This document shows positions 12,401-24,960 of a DNA stretch of 64,000 bases, piece after piece. The translations under genes and the position numbers were made by a program. This DNA is from Labyrinthula sp. Ha (taxonomy: Eukaryota > Sar > Bigyra > Labyrinthulida > Labyrinthulaceae), in assembly GCA_015227615.1 (NCBI GenBank), contig JAALGZ010000001.1:2108001-2172000 (forward strand), read 5' to 3'. How positions within the stretch are numbered: the stretch's first letter is position 1; every line of letters starts with the position of its first letter. Under the pieces are notes generated by a model. That model worked only from the letters and a program-made list of their open reading frames with translations, had not been told where the DNA came from and ran no database searches.

Positions 12401-14364
12401 AGGTAATAAGTGTTTCTTGCGAAAACTTATCATAATGTGTGTTGCTAACTAATTCGATCCAAGATACATGTTGCAAAGTTGGTACTATATCTTATTTGAT
12501 GTGGAAAAAGTATATGCACAAAGATAGAACTACATCTCCTAGAGTTCATGCCATTTGTCCAAAATAAGTTGATTGGGCAGAAACACACACTGAACTAAGA
12601 GAAATTATCTAAGAAAATTACCGTGAAGACTTTTGTTGAAGTTAAGGTTTCCTTTCGGAAATATTCCTTTTATCATTGGGTGAACACAAAGATCACGGAT
12701 TCAAGAACTCTCTATTTTAGCTGGTCACAACTTTATTATGTTCAATTTAATAGGAAATCTATCAAGACCTGAACTTCTCATTTATCAAATATCTCGAGAA
12801 TCATCAAGCATGTTGCTGCTCTTTTTCAAGAAGATGACTCAAAGAGCAGGACAAATAGTTCACTAGGCTAGAATGAGTACTAGAATTTCTTTAATCTAAC
12901 TGATGGACTCAAGACTTTAGATTCAGCCGAATCATACTTATTGAATTTCTTCTCGAGTTGTTCTGCTCAAATATTGGGATAGTGGGGTGAGCCATGCTAG
13001 GGAAATCAATTCATTTTGTTTTCATATGAGAATCGGCACTATTGATAACGGATTTTTGCACGTAGTGTTCATGTAGAATGTATCAAGGCGGAGAAAACAT
13101 CTGTTGCGTTTTTCGTATAAAACCTGTTTGAGTCTTATTCAAAGCATTTTATAAGAAAGAAGTTATGCCTAGAACCCTAGTTTTAAGCAGTTTACCCTAC
13201 TGCGTACGGCTAATAATTTTGTGTCATGTAAAGCCTGGAGCTCTGTTAAAATAAGCTTTGTATAAATGTCGTAGTTCAACTTTCCTTTAAACAAAAGTCC
13301 CAAATTTTGATAAGAGATATAGGTTTCTTATCATTAAAAACGCGACTTTGAAACGGTAGCTATAGAACACAACACTTAACAAGTCTGTCTTAATTCCATC
13401 GCTTGATGATAACTATTAACCAGCTTTCTCTCAGTTTATTAACATCATTCACCGCTTCAACAGCTATGGAATATACTTTTTCTAAAGGTACGTAGAAAGT
13501 GGAACTTAGTGAGTTCTTAGCCTTCTCAGTCCCCTAAGCTCAAGCACTACAAATTTCTTGAATATTACAGGAAAATCTAGTTGAAAAAAGTGAATCTCGC
13601 TAGTTGTCTCACCACTGCATTTTTCTCAGCTACTAGAAAAATGTTGCGACCTTTGAAAATACCCATAAACTTTAGGACTAAATTATTTTCCACAAGGTAA
13701 GAATATGGAATTAGCTTATTGCCTCAGTTTGTTCGTACGCTGTATAGAAATAGTTAGAATCTTGCTATTGAAGCAAAAAGAATGAAAAGACTATACTGGG
13801 GGCACAGCCCCGCAAATCTTTACATTTTCATTAACACAGAAAATACTTTATCATTGCCTGGCTGCTATAGTCATCATGTGATGCAAAATTCGAGTTGTTC
13901 AGCTATGAAAGGTTTCATAACCACTAAGAAATGGTGTAGAGAGAGAGCATTTAAGGAAAACTTAAGTAACAATAATATGTTTACAATTATAAAAAAGTAC
14001 TCAATATACAACTCCAACCTCGAAGGTCTACAAAACACATAAGCCTTGAGTGAGTTATGCGTGTTACAGCAAGATATTGTTGTTCTGTTCTTTTTTAGTT
14101 TCTCCCACAGAATCATAAAAATGAGTGTTCGTCAAGAATAATTGAAGTAGAAAAGTTGCAACAAATTCAACTTTGGATGTTTTCAATTAATTTCTCGTTA
14201 GGACAGCTAAACTAACTCTATGTATGTTTCTCTATTATTAGCACAAAGTCAACATAAACTTCATTGAATAATCCTTGGTTATTCAGGATTTCTGAATTTG
14301 CACCAATGAAAACAATATCTGGATAATTTTAAATGTCCCGGCAAACGGCTACTTTTGTTCTACT
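9433..14364. other. Long gene-poor stretch with a short AT microsatellite
   Basis: No supported gene. An (AT)n run lies near 12149-12166. Just after it, the plus frame 12175-12452 is open for about 90 codons (it contains KNKITLKSVVMRYRESSLQF and HPTQKEEKVFHLWVQK) but has no start codon at its head and no splice partner that I can find. It could be an exon remnant or a decayed gene. The ORF at 13782-14042 has an ATG but an unremarkable translation. Confidence 0.4.
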
Positions 14365-16278
14365 ATGCGATATGGGAATAGAGACATGTCCAGATTAGCC
14401 AGAGGTAAAGAAATCAACATGCCAAGAACTGAAGCTTATCAAAACCCTGTTTCAGAACAGGTACTTTTCCCAGAAAATGAGCCTTCAGCACTCTCTTCTG
14501 TACAGCCACAATCCATACAAGTTGTAAATAGACCTTGTTATCTTAAATACATCGGCAACCTCACATGAGGTTTTATTTTAACAACTATGTTTTTTAGCAA
14601 ATTTTTCCATCTTATTTTTTAGCCTCCTCCTGGAGTCCCATATGACTTTGGAAACACCTTTGAGGTTCATCAACCAATTCAAGAACTTTATGAGTTAAAA
14701 GGAGAGATTGGAAAAGGAGCTTTTTCTGTTGTGCATGAAGCCGTTTGTAGATCAACCGGTGAGAGAGTAGCCGTTAAGATTATTTCGTATCACACGTTCA
14801 AACCAAATGATCATAATAGACAAATAAGAATTTTGGAAAATGAAATAAGGATTATGCAAAAAATCATGGTTGAAATTCCTGAAAGCAAGAGTCTACCGCA
14901 ATTAAAAAAGGTTGTACGCGAAAGGGATCGACTAGGTATAGTCATGGACTTGATGGAAGGGAGGGAACTTTTTGAAAGGATTGTAGAACGTAAAAAATAT
15001 ACTGAAAGAGATGCCGCGCAGCTGATGAAAAAGCTTGTGAATGGAATTAAACAGCTTCATGATCATAATATTCTTCATCGAGACTTGAAACCTGAAAACT
15101 TAGTATTTGCTTCAGAAGGAGAGGATGCAGAAATAAAAATATCCGACTTTGGGCTTGGATGCGTAACAAATTGGCCAGATGTTCATCACTCTGTTGTCGG
15201 AACTCCAAAGTAAAGTTTCCCTTTAGTGTAAATTTAGCTATGTGGCTCCTGAAGTTGTTACTTTAGACCAGAGAGGACCTCTCTACACACCAGCTTGTGA
15301 TGTGTGGTAAAGTTTTTCCTTTTTTTTACACTTCTTAGGAGCTTAGGAATAATTTTGTATATTCTTCTAGTTGGTTATCCGCCGTTTTTTCATGAGAATC
15401 CACGCGAACTTTTTCGTATAATAAGAAGTGGGAAATTTTCCTTTCATCAGAAACACTGGAGTGGGATCTCTCAATTAGCTAAAGATTTAATATCAAAGAT
15501 GCTTGTCGTTAATGTAGAAAAAAGAATCACAACTAATGAGATACTGGCGCACCCATGGTTTACTTCGGAAACTCTTGAAGCTGGAACAGGTGGAAATTTG
15601 ACATCGACAATAACGAATCTGAAGAAATTAAATTTGAAGAGACGATTTAAAGCTGCAGCTATGGTTGTTGTTTGGGGTGCTCAGCTTGGTATGAGGAGAA
15701 AATTACTTAATTTGATCGAGTCTACTGCTGCAAATGTTTTTTCTATTCATGAGTTGAAGAAGATTCGTGAAGCCTTTGTACAAAGCTTAGCTGAAAATAG
15801 GGATAGTAGAAGTGTTTCGAATGCAATGTCTGTAGTCCAATTTAGTAGTGCAATGAATAAATTAGGATTTGGTCATCTTCCAATAAAAAGAATGTTTGCC
15901 TTGTTTGATAAGAATGGGGATGGGAGTATGGACTATAAAGAGTTTCTTTCTAGTTTAGCTACCCTACGCGAATCTGGGGAAAGTGCTTTGAAGTTATGTT
16001 TTGATATTTATGATGAGGAAGGAAATGGATACATTAGGAAAGGGAATGTAGAAAAAGTCTTAAGAAGTGTTTTGAGAATTGATGAAAAGTTCGATACCTC
16101 GGATATAGAAGAACAAGAGATGCTCAGGAACCATTTAGAAGCTATATTTTCTGCATTTGATACAAATAAGGATGGTCAAATATCGTATGAAGAATTTAAA
16201 GAAGGAATATTTTCTCAGGGGCCTATTTTAATTGAGCATTTTCTTGAACCGCTAGATCACATTGAAGAACAAAAGTAA
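14365..16278 (+). CDS. Calcium-dependent protein kinase (CDPK-like, EF hands)
   Basis: Serine/threonine kinase of the CaMK/CDPK group. Main exons are 14623-15209, 15238-15306 and 15339-16278, with introns of 28 nt (15210-15237) and 32 nt (15307-15338) placed by restoring NYVAPEVV and DVWSLGIILY. Visible motifs: G loop GEIGKGAFSVVHEA, VAVKII lysine, [29 protein letters not shown]. After the kinase domain come a helical junction and EF-hand loops DKNGDGSMDYKE and DTNKDGQISYEE (both canonical) and DEEGNGYIRKGN (last position Asn, so weak); a fourth, more N-terminal hand is degenerate. The N-terminus is uncertain: an ATG exon (14365-14523) could join through a 99-nt intron (14524-14622) in phase 0, giving about 584 residues, but this intron is three times longer than all others here. 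Calcium binding to the C-terminal hands presumably relieves autoinhibition. Confidence 0.88.
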
Positions 16279-19200
16279 TTTAGAGTTTATATTTTTGCGA
16301 TTTTAATGTTAACTTTGTGTGGAGCCTTTGTAGTAAATTATTCTTCATTATTTGAAGCGAATTTCAAGTCTCCTTTCCACTCTAATGTACTATTTGCCGG
16401 TCAAGCATTTGTGTCTGTGAAGCATTTAGAATTCCTTTTTTTTTATAAAGAAAACTTCTGAAGGCATTAGATTCATATCTAATCTGTATCATAAAAAAAG
16501 GTACAGACAATGTATCCACCAAAAGAGATGGGTTGGAAAACTTAAGGTGGCAAATAGCTACTCTTATTTTTTATATCTAGCCTTGTCCCCAATTTACAGA
16601 GATGAAATCATTCTAATGAAAAGTATTTGCAACTGGATCTCTACAGTCTCTATCGCAGCGGCATGGTGTTTACAAGTTAGATCATTAAGTAAACTTTTGT
16701 TTCTTTTAAAGGAAAAAGCCTTGTGTAATGAAGGGAACTTTCTTTGGTAGGGAAACTAGAGAATGGAAAATCACCATATAATTTCCTTTTCAGGCCAAAG
16801 ATCTATTCTATGCCTTATTTATTGAAGCTGCTATGCGATTAGACAAATCTCCACCTTTATGGTCCTAAGTTCGTCCATATGATACTATCCATTAGAAGTG
16901 ACTAACGACACCTTTGATAGAACGAGCACCACATGACAGCATTCCTTTAGATTTACAGTGCTCACTAAAGCTTTCCATATGTTGGAGAGATCGATCCAAA
17001 ACAAATCAACTTTTGTTTCTTAAGATCCTCCTAGACTATAGATTTAAATCATTTGCCAAAGAAAAAAAATAGGTACTACCAATGTGGCAGTTCATTTCAA
17101 AGATAACAGGAACTTAGATGTGCTACACAATGTATTAACAGAAGCAATTTTTCCGAAACTGTTAAATTACCAGTTTTGTAAGCTTGCTTATGCAATTTAT
17201 ATTTCATGGGTGGTGGTAAGAGAAATGCTGCCCCTTTTAACATAACAAAAAACAATAATCTTAGATATGCTTGAAAATATGTGTAGTTAAAATCTACTTG
17301 CTACTATTACATCTGCTTTCGACTGCATGCAAAGAAAGTTATAGGAAAAGATCTTCTAATGCAAAGTTAGAGCCTGGTGCTCAGCCTATGATAAAAAAAG
17401 TAAGAAAAATGTTAGAAAATTTCAATACTAGTTACTCCGAATTTAAATTTTCCTCTCCAAGGATTTATTGAAGATCTTAGTGATATTCACGGCTTCAGAT
17501 CATAATTTATAGGCTGTTCTAGTAGCGTAATACTTTATTGGCATCATGGTCATTAAGTTCGATTCACACTAATAATTAATAGGTTTACCCAAACTTTGGA
17601 AGATTACTTCCAATCAATGAGCATTTAAATATTCAGTTTGCGAATGTTAGAGTAAGAATCACCTCATATCTTGCTTCATTATTCCTTAATTTATTATCTA
17701 TGTTCCTAGAGCCCTCCGTTAATTTTTTCCAATTTAAAAGGTAACCTCTGAGTTTTACATTTGTGTATTTCTAAAAATTAGAATGGGCTTACGGATTTGC
17801 AGGTGCAAGGCAAGGTTCTCAAAAGAAGAAGGGTGTATACCTATAATACTAAATGATATAAACTGATTAAGGATCACCAAGTTTTCATATTATGTTAATA
17901 TGGCGCGACTTCCATCTAGTTGATACTTCAAATGAATGACTTTGATTATTTTTCCGCTTTTTGTTTCCAAAGTTAACTATATAGGTTTGCCAAAGGTTTC
18001 TTCTTATCTTTCATGTTGGTCGCCACTCGTACCTTTGAAGTTACCACAAGTAAAGTTACGTACAGAATTTTCCACCTTAGGGGTGTGAACAAAAACCAAA
18101 TAAAGAGTATAACTAATTCTTTATCTTAGAACATACGACCTAGGTTCTGAAGAAGCCTTTTCAGAATTTATCTTAACCTAGGTAGTTCCATCAAATATCT
18201 AGTACATCCTAAGAATTGTGACATGGAATATATCTCAGCGACGTAGAAGAAGAGATCATCAAACCTGCTTGGAGATAGTAATTCATTTTCACATCTGGCT
18301 CAAAAAGCCCATCACAAAGAACAAGCCCATGTGAAAATGAGGTTTCATAATTTGCTTAGGTGTACCACATGTAGAATTTATTAGGACCCTGTGAAATTGA
18401 AGCTGTAGTTGTTAAGCTAAATGGGCCAAGAATTTAAAATTTTAATTAATGTGAGCTTGAGGTAGAACGGTAGAGTTGCCTCAACTACAGTGTAGAGAAT
18501 ACGGGATCTACTGACAATCATTCAGAATGTTTAAGATCCTGGGACAAAATTTCTAGAAAACCCACTTGTTTCTAGACAAAGAACTGGAAATATTAGAGAG
18601 TCGTAGGATTCCGGAAAAAGTTGCAAGTGTCTTTTATGATCTCAATTATTGTTTATTACCAAACTTCACCTAGCTTGCAGCTAGAATATAGAGTAGGCAT
18701 CTGATTTGATAGAAATTTTCAAATATTAGTTGATAATCGTCTTGATTCTGATTATCAATAAGAATACTGTTGTTTTGATTAGTACGAAATTACATTAACG
18801 TTGCTCTGATAATCAATTAATTATAAAAAATTATTAAAAATGGTTGCAGAATGAACGGAATCAATCAATAAGCAAAAAATTGGCAAAATTTGTATTGGTA
18901 TGTTATCAATAAATCAAATCCGATCCCTACTTGTAGGGCAGAACACCAGTAAATATATCCTCTCCCTATAAGTATTCCTTTCCTGTACTAAAAAATTCAA
19001 ATTTATTTTTCTAAAAAACTTGTACAGTAATACCCAATATTTCTAATTTCAGTAGAGAAACTCAGGATGATCTAGTATAACAGGCTACTGCCATTCAGAC
19101 TTTTCATTATATTTGACCAGATTTCAATCGTCTTGGCCAAAGCCTTTTGAAGATGCAGAGTTTTGTAGTGTGCAAATTAATGGTTTAAGCGAAGTATATG

Positions 19201-19574
19201 CTTCATTTCCGTCTCTTTGTTAGGGGTTTCCACCGACATTTGTCGCTCAAAGCTTAAAAGAGCTTTTAACTAGTTTACTCTGTTTCAAAAGCACTACAAG
19301 ACACAGAGTGTTTCTTACTTTGAAGCTTCTACTGAAAGCTACCACTTTGCAGCGTGTAATTTTTTCGTTTTGAAATTCTGGTTTCTTTGGTCTTAATTGT
19401 GCAACTTAAGGTTATATGATAATTTTCTCTCCTTGTAGCATTAAAATACAACAAATCTGTCTTCATAATTCCCTGCTGAAACGAGTAATTATGAAAAATT
19501 GCCCAAAACTATATTATTCTCGGACATATTAGATTACGCGTTATAATTCACTGAAGAAGTTCAGATAAGTAAGA
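16279..19574. other. Gene-poor stretch containing one dispersed repeat copy
   Basis: No supported gene. ORFs at 16547-16750 and 17271-17471 begin at GTG and TTG, have no family resemblance and no plausible splice partners. The repeat at 18701-18930 is listed separately. The 300 bp before the PSD start carry no motif I can identify. Confidence 0.5.
18701..18930 (+). repeat. Dispersed ~230-bp AT-rich repeat, copy A
   Basis: It shares an ordered series of short blocks with 37336-37564 read on the opposite strand: GATTTGATA-GAA at one end, GATAATC then GTTATCAATAA-type blocks in the middle, AATCAA-CAATAAG, then AAAATTT followed by ATCAATAAA-CAA-TCC and CCCTA at the other end. The copies differ by many substitutions and small indels, so they are old. 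The ends are only weakly inverted (GGATTTGAT against GGAATTGG). A non-autonomous DNA transposon (MITE-like) is the best guess; no coding capacity. Confidence 0.5.
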
Positions 19575-21764
19575 ATGAATAAAGACAAAGAAACCTTCGA
19601 TGGTGTGCTCAAAATAACTATTGAGAGTGCACATGATATCGTTCCTGGAAAGCATATTTTAATAGCCACCTTCACGCTGGCTATAGTTCCACTTTTTGCT
19701 TATTTTAACATTGTGGAACCAAAGCTGGCAGCCTTTGAAACAGGATCTCCTCTTATTTTGCCCAAACTTCTATTCTGGGGTTTATTTACCTTATCGTTCG
19801 TACAAATTACAAACGTAGTCATAAATGGAAAAAATTTTGCTTCAGTTGTCAAAAATAACTGTTTTGTAGTTCTTTCCCAGAACTTTCAAACCTACAAAAC
19901 TAAAGAACAGTCTGCTAACAAATTTCCAACATGGAATCAATCTTTTCCCATCTTCGTTTCCCCTGAAAATATTAAATATCCGTTAAAATTCTGTATTTAC
20001 TCTAAACGGCTACTACAAAAGAATCTAGAGATAGCTCATGCAACTATTAGTTTTCAGGAGTTGGTTGAATTGTACAAATCACAACACAGAACTTCAGAAA
20101 TTCCACCTGATTTGCAAGTTCTGATCAATTTTTTATCTCATCATACAAAGCGAGATAAATTTTCTAGGCCAAGGTTGAGATCGAGCTCTTTGGTTCCTGC
20201 GGAGAAAAAGTCTCTGTCTATCCCTATGAAGCTGGTAGATCCGACAAAAAGTGGCGTACACCCTGAGTTGAAGATATCTGTAGAATATAAACAAAAAGCT
20301 CAATATGAAAATTTTTTCTGGGGTTGGATACTTCAATTACTTTGTATCGAGGGTTCAGATAAAGTTGGACTAGAGGAAGTTAAAGCTCTTCTGGAATCAT
20401 TTAATGTTAGCTCTGGGCAACTTACTGCGTATATTGATAATAATTTTGTAGGATCGTCTGCAAAAGTTGATGAAGTATCCACTCTGATCCCTTCTTTTGT
20501 GAATATTTGGGATCTTATTTCAAACGAGCATTTTTCTAGCTGCATACTTTGTAATAAAACTCTTGCACAGGCTTCAAAATCAAAAGAAGAGGAACATGAA
20601 TCAGATCCTTATTGGGAAAGAAGACATAAAATGTTACACTTTGTTTCTTGTGTGGAAAAAATATCTACAGGGGATGTATTTTATATAAATCAGTTTCACA
20701 CACAAGAAAACGCTTCTAGAGGATGGCTGTCTAAACTAGAAGGATATTTATTTAAAGGTCGATTGGCCTTAGGAAATAATAATGGATACATTATTGTTGT
20801 CGATAGAGAAACTGGACAACTAATAGAAGAAAGAATACCATTTTATATTAGATACTATTTACGACTAGTATACCAGACAAAATTACGGTATAGGTTAAAC
20901 AGCGATACGCAGTCAAGAACCCAAAAGGTGTTCCGATCCTTCACAAAGAGAATTGAAAAGGCTTATGAGGATAAGTCTTTTGATAAGCATGGTCGTAGAA
21001 AGTGTCATAAGGCTATTCAAAAATTCATAAAGTTTCACAACTTGGATATGGGCGAAGTTTTGGAATCTGATTTGTCATTTTATACCTGTTTTAATGAATT
21101 TTTTTATCGAAAGTTAAAGCCAGGTGCACGTGATCCCAAAGATAGTATTAAGCAAGATAAGCTTATTCTCACTTCAGCTGCTGACTCGAGATTAGCTGTT
21201 TTTCCAACGGTGGCTCTAGCACAAACAATATGGATTAAAGGCAAGAAGTTTTCTGTGCCAAATTTGCTCGGACAGGAACTAACTGATTACCTAGAAAAGG
21301 AAAAAGAAGTTATCAAATACGATGGTTTATCTGTAGCTGTTTTTAGATTGGCACCGCAAGATTATCATAGATTTCATGCACCATGCTCTGGAGTTGTAAG
21401 GAAAGTATTTGAAATCGATGGAGCTCTCAATACTGTAAACCCCATAGCTGTTCGTGCTGATATAGATGTCTTTACAGATAATAAGCGAACTTGTATTGTG
21501 TTGGATACTGAAGAGTTCGGTTTGATGTTTTATATTTGCGTTGGAGCTATTTTAGTTGGGTCAATCATTCTGACTGTACAAGAAGGTGAGAGGTTTGTAA
21601 GAGGGGATGAAATTGGGTATTTTCGTTTTGGAGGTTCTACAGTTATCCTTTTGTTTGATAAAAACAGAGCGAAGTTTGATGACGACCTTCTTCTGAACAG
21701 TGGAAAAAAACTGGAAACAATGGTGAAAGTTGGACAGTCTGTTGGGAGAGTATCAACTTCTTAG
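19575..21764 (+). CDS. PSD: Phosphatidylserine decarboxylase, C2-domain type (PSD2-like)
   Basis: Converts phosphatidylserine to phosphatidylethanolamine. The 729-residue protein resembles plant PSD2/PSD3: a C2-like domain (residues about 75-165, with GKNFASVVKNNCFVVLS and PTWNQSFPIFV), a weak calcium-binding-like middle, a segment with the conserved ENASRGWLSKLEGYLFKGR, FNEFFYRKLKPGARDP, then the catalytic part: SAADSRLAVF (Asp), DYHRFHAPCSG (His) and FGGSTV, where cleavage before Ser creates the pyruvoyl cofactor. The Asp-His-Ser self-cleavage triad is thus intact. Unusual is a pair of hydrophobic segments (about residues 27-45 and 57-78) placed between a first C2-like strand (GVLKITIESAHDI) and the rest of the C2 domain, which would anchor the enzyme in an endomembrane. 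True ATG start, no intron seen. Isolated gene. Confidence 0.93.
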   Translation: MNKDKETFDGVLKITIESAHDIVPGKHILIATFTLAIVPLFAYFNIVEPKLAAFETGSPLILPKLLFWGLFTLSFVQITNVVINGKNFASVVKNNCFVVLSQNFQTYKTKEQSANKFPTWNQSFPIFVSPENIKYPLKFCIYSKRLLQKNLEIAHATISFQELVELYKSQHRTSEIPPDLQVLINFLSHHTKRDKFSRPRLRSSSLVPAEKKSLSIPMKLVDPTKSGVHPELKISVEYKQKAQYENFFWGWILQLLCIEGSDKVGLEEVKALLESFNVSSGQLTAYIDNNFVGSSAKVDEVSTLIPSFVNIWDLISNEHFSSCILCNKTLAQASKSKEEEHESDPYWERRHKMLHFVSCVEKISTGDVFYINQFHTQENASRGWLSKLEGYLFKGRLALGNNNGYIIVVDRETGQLIEERIPFYIRYYLRLVYQTKLRYRLNSDTQSRTQKVFRSFTKRIEKAYEDKSFDKHGRRKCHKAIQKFIKFHNLDMGEVLESDLSFYTCFNEFFYRKLKPGARDPKDSIKQDKLILTSAADSRLAVFPTVALAQTIWIKGKKFSVPNLLGQELTDYLEKEKEVIKYDGLSVAVFRLAPQDYHRFHAPCSGVVRKVFEIDGALNTVNPIAVRADIDVFTDNKRTCIVLDTEEFGLMFYICVGAILVGSIILTVQEGERFVRGDEIGYFRFGGSTVILLFDKNRAKFDDDLLLNSGKKLETMVKVGQSVGRVSTS

Positions 21765-22149
21765 TAGTTCCGTAAAGCCATATTTTTGCTGGGTATTATT
21801 AACAAACACACAGTATTTTCGTTAGTACTTGAGTTGAATAACTAGTTTATAGTATCATGTGCGCAAAATCTCCGCTTGTTTCAGGTCTAAAATGATACAA
21901 AGGTACGCCATTACCTTCGTAAGAAGATAGTAGAGCGTGTACATAGTGTTATCAACTTGAGATACCTTTCTTTTAATATGATCTCAATTTATAATTTTTT
22001 GTGAGGGGCCTATTCTGAGGCTATAGACGCATGAGTCTAACAAAGAGGACACAACTGACCCATAACCATTTCTTGCGTCATGTGGAGCATGACCTCATCA
22101 TATAGCGCTATACGGTTAATCAATAATGGCAATTACTAAAGGCCATTTC

Positions 22150-23200
22150 AATGGAACTCTAAGTCAAAACTATGTAAGAATACCGTTATTTTTAAAATAG
22201 ATAGAACACATAATCCAGGCATTATCTGGTGCTGTGCAAGGTCTGAAAAAGTGAAATCTTGAACAATGCTGGATGATACCTGAAAACTGTAGATTAAGGT
22301 TGTAATTAATGTGTCCACAAAATTTGGAGTCATGCAGGGTTTGAGGAACTCTGTTTCTTCGTTGCGCACATTGGAAGTTGGGTCTTCCATTATATCTATT
22401 ACCAAAATTTGAGCAAAGTTTTGTGTCTCTGAGCATACCATAGTTCTAATGCTTATATCAATTTAAAGGCCACGGAAAAAAGGTCTTAGAAGCCATTCAC
22501 TAGTTCCCTTAGATTGATCTCTTCATATATACGAAGTATTGATTAACATCCCCAATTAATGTGGAGGCTGAAGTGGTCCTGTTTTTTACTTAGGAAGGGC
22601 GAAGAATTTGGCCTAGTTTGTAGATGAACATCTATTTCTTCGAGACATAAAAACCACAATAAAAATTACTTTATCAGTGTAAATTCTCACCTACAAAGTT
22701 CCTCATTACTACCAGAAAAAAGATCGGAGCTTTTCAGTTTCGCATGAAGTCAAGACGAGGGCTAGCAAATGTCTATGTTTACTCGAACCATGATAATAAA
22801 TTCGAAGTTCAGTTCCATCAAGTGCAGCAATTCCTCGATTATTTTCTAACCGTGGTTTGTTGGTCTGAACGTCAGTAACATCAGAACAGTCTATGAGATC
22901 ATCTACTTGGAAAGGAACGTAGTTTACCGTTGTTTAATCATCTCCCTCCAGTTGAAAATTTTGTCTAGTGTTTCTAGATTAGCTTGTGCAAGGAAGATGG
23001 CTTCTGAGGTAACATATTAGTATTCATAGGGTTGGAAGGCTCTGGTAACTAAAGGAAAGAATTTTCATACTGATTGGAAATTTTCAGCCTTCCTGTTCTT
23101 GTGGTGGGTATCGCAAAAAGATGCAAAGGCGCTCAATGAGTTCGTAAAATTTAACTGTATTAAGATAACCTTGCGACTCAGTTCTTAAAGTAATTTTTTT
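22150..23200 (-). pseudogene. Possible decayed protein-coding region, family unknown
   Basis: Short coherent reading frames on the minus strand: around 23160-22930 ELSRKVILIQLNFTNSLSA and EAIFLAQANLETLDKIFNWR; around 22930-22715 VNYVPFQVDDLIDCSDVTDV and NRGIAALDGTELRIYYHG; 22441-22148 open for 97 codons. They are separated by stops and frame changes. A few could be bridged by short introns but no consistent gene model emerges. Composition is protein-like (balanced charges, few Asn/Lys/Ile runs), unlike most of the surrounding DNA. It could be a decayed host gene or part of an unrecognised mobile element. Confidence 0.25.
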
Positions 23201-24774
23201 GAGCTATTAACCAAATAGGCCAAGAAAGGTTCCAAATTCTAAATACATGTCATTTACAAGTAGTGAACCGCTTAGATTATTCTATATTCTCCTTTTAGGA
23301 GCAAAATTCACCTTTTTTATCAATTAGACTCAGTTACCCATAGTGTTCAGCATATCGACAGATCTAGTAATTGAAATGACTTTCTATGAGTAATCTTGAT
23401 ACTCATTTAAAGTAAAATATCAATAGCTGGGTAGGATAATCAAAATAGGTAATCAGTTATTATACTCAACGTGGATAGTCACCTTATATATTAGTTTTGT
23501 GGAATTCGGTTTGAACAATAGTAATAAGAGCAAGAACTCCAAAGAATTTAGATCTCTGTGGACAGGGTGTAAGAAAATGTCATAGAAGTAAGATAAATCC
23601 ATAATGAGAATACAAAAAGGGCTATGATATTTAGTGGTATTATATACACTGTAAAGTCATAGCTTCAATTTGTCTGGTATATAGTTTGCTTACTCAGGTA
23701 ACGTTTTAAAATTCATGAAACTTAACATGCTCTATCAAAGCTATTTAGTAATATGAAGAATATAGTAGAGTGCCTCTGTGAGGCACGCTAGACAATGTTT
23801 CAAGCCATGAATACTTTCATTGTATTTAGTATACATCTCTCTATATGAAAAATATTGTTTAAAAGTGACACCAAAACTCCATCATAGTGCCATTGACTTT
23901 ACTAACTTTATGTGAACAGGTGCAACTCTAAGGAAATTAACTTACCGAAAATTGGATCTCTTCTGTATACATTTGTTCTGGGTTGATGGTAATATCTCTT
24001 ATTTCTGTTTCTTTAAAATACAGAAATTGTTGATATCTTTCTTTGCTCTTGCTTTAAAAGACATCTTATTAGCGTAAAGTATATACTTGGATAAAACCTC
24101 TTTCTTACGAAGCAACACTTTAACCTACAATATATGTACCAGATTCTAAGCACATCAATTAGCACAACAGACTCATGCAGGTTTTAGTCAATAATAAAGA
24201 ATATATTTAGTTAGATGCCATGAAAGTTTCTTCTAAAAGTACAAATTTAGTAGCACTGCTGGGGAGTTTCATAATAATATGCCTGTGGCATCATTATCTA
24301 TTTAGTATTATGAACCATTGAGTTTATATATATCGCACTTGAATGAAGTAGGAGGCACTTGGCGATTGGTTCTTTCACTCTTAATGAGACAAGATCTCAA
24401 AATACTTTTTTATTAGGTCCCATAATTGAGTACATTGATAAGCTATGTTTATGAGTTTAATCTGGTTGGTCTGTTGCTGTTCGCTGGATTAGCGCAATTC
24501 TTGTATGATCCATACATTTGTCTAAGCTAAATATATGAGTTTAACTACATGAAACTGATATATAACCACTTCCAGGGTGGTTCATGTAAAATTCTATATT
24601 GGGTATATATATGAATAGAGATGTACTTAGGAATTCAAGTAAAACTGGTTATTTCTAACCCTAAGTATGTTTGAATGGAAGAATTCTTGACAGAACCATC
24701 TTTAAATTGGCACCTAAAAGTTCGGAACCCCATGGGTTCTCCGAGTAAAAAATGGAAATTCAGGTTCATCTATA

Positions 24775-24960
24775 AATTTGATTACAGAACTGAAGGAAAC
24801 AAGAAAAGTTCCAGATGCTAACAAATTGCTTAGAGAGCTGCGGAAAGTGCAATTTCCTCGCTGCATAATAATAAGTGTACATTTTCCACAAGCAACTCTG
24901 ATATAATATTTTCCAGCTATGACTGAAAATGGAAGAAAAATGTGGCTAATGCCTTGATCC
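24775..24960 (+). pseudogene. Possible decayed exon, family unknown
   Basis: The plus strand reads LITELKETRKVPDANKLLRE, then LRKVQFPRCIIISVHFPQAT, then a TAA, then in the same frame YFPAMTENGRKMWLMP before a TGA. The stretch is charged and protein-like over about 60 codons. No start codon, splice signals or family could be assigned. The overlapping minus ORF (24965-24714) has a less protein-like composition. Confidence 0.2.

Noticed and set aside
14365-14622. A GTACTT...TTCAG 28-nt intron at 14461-14488 in the first exon of kinase 1
   Set aside because: Using it leads to a stop within 13 codons and does not reach the kinase frame. The 99-nt alternative is kept as the working model with low certainty.
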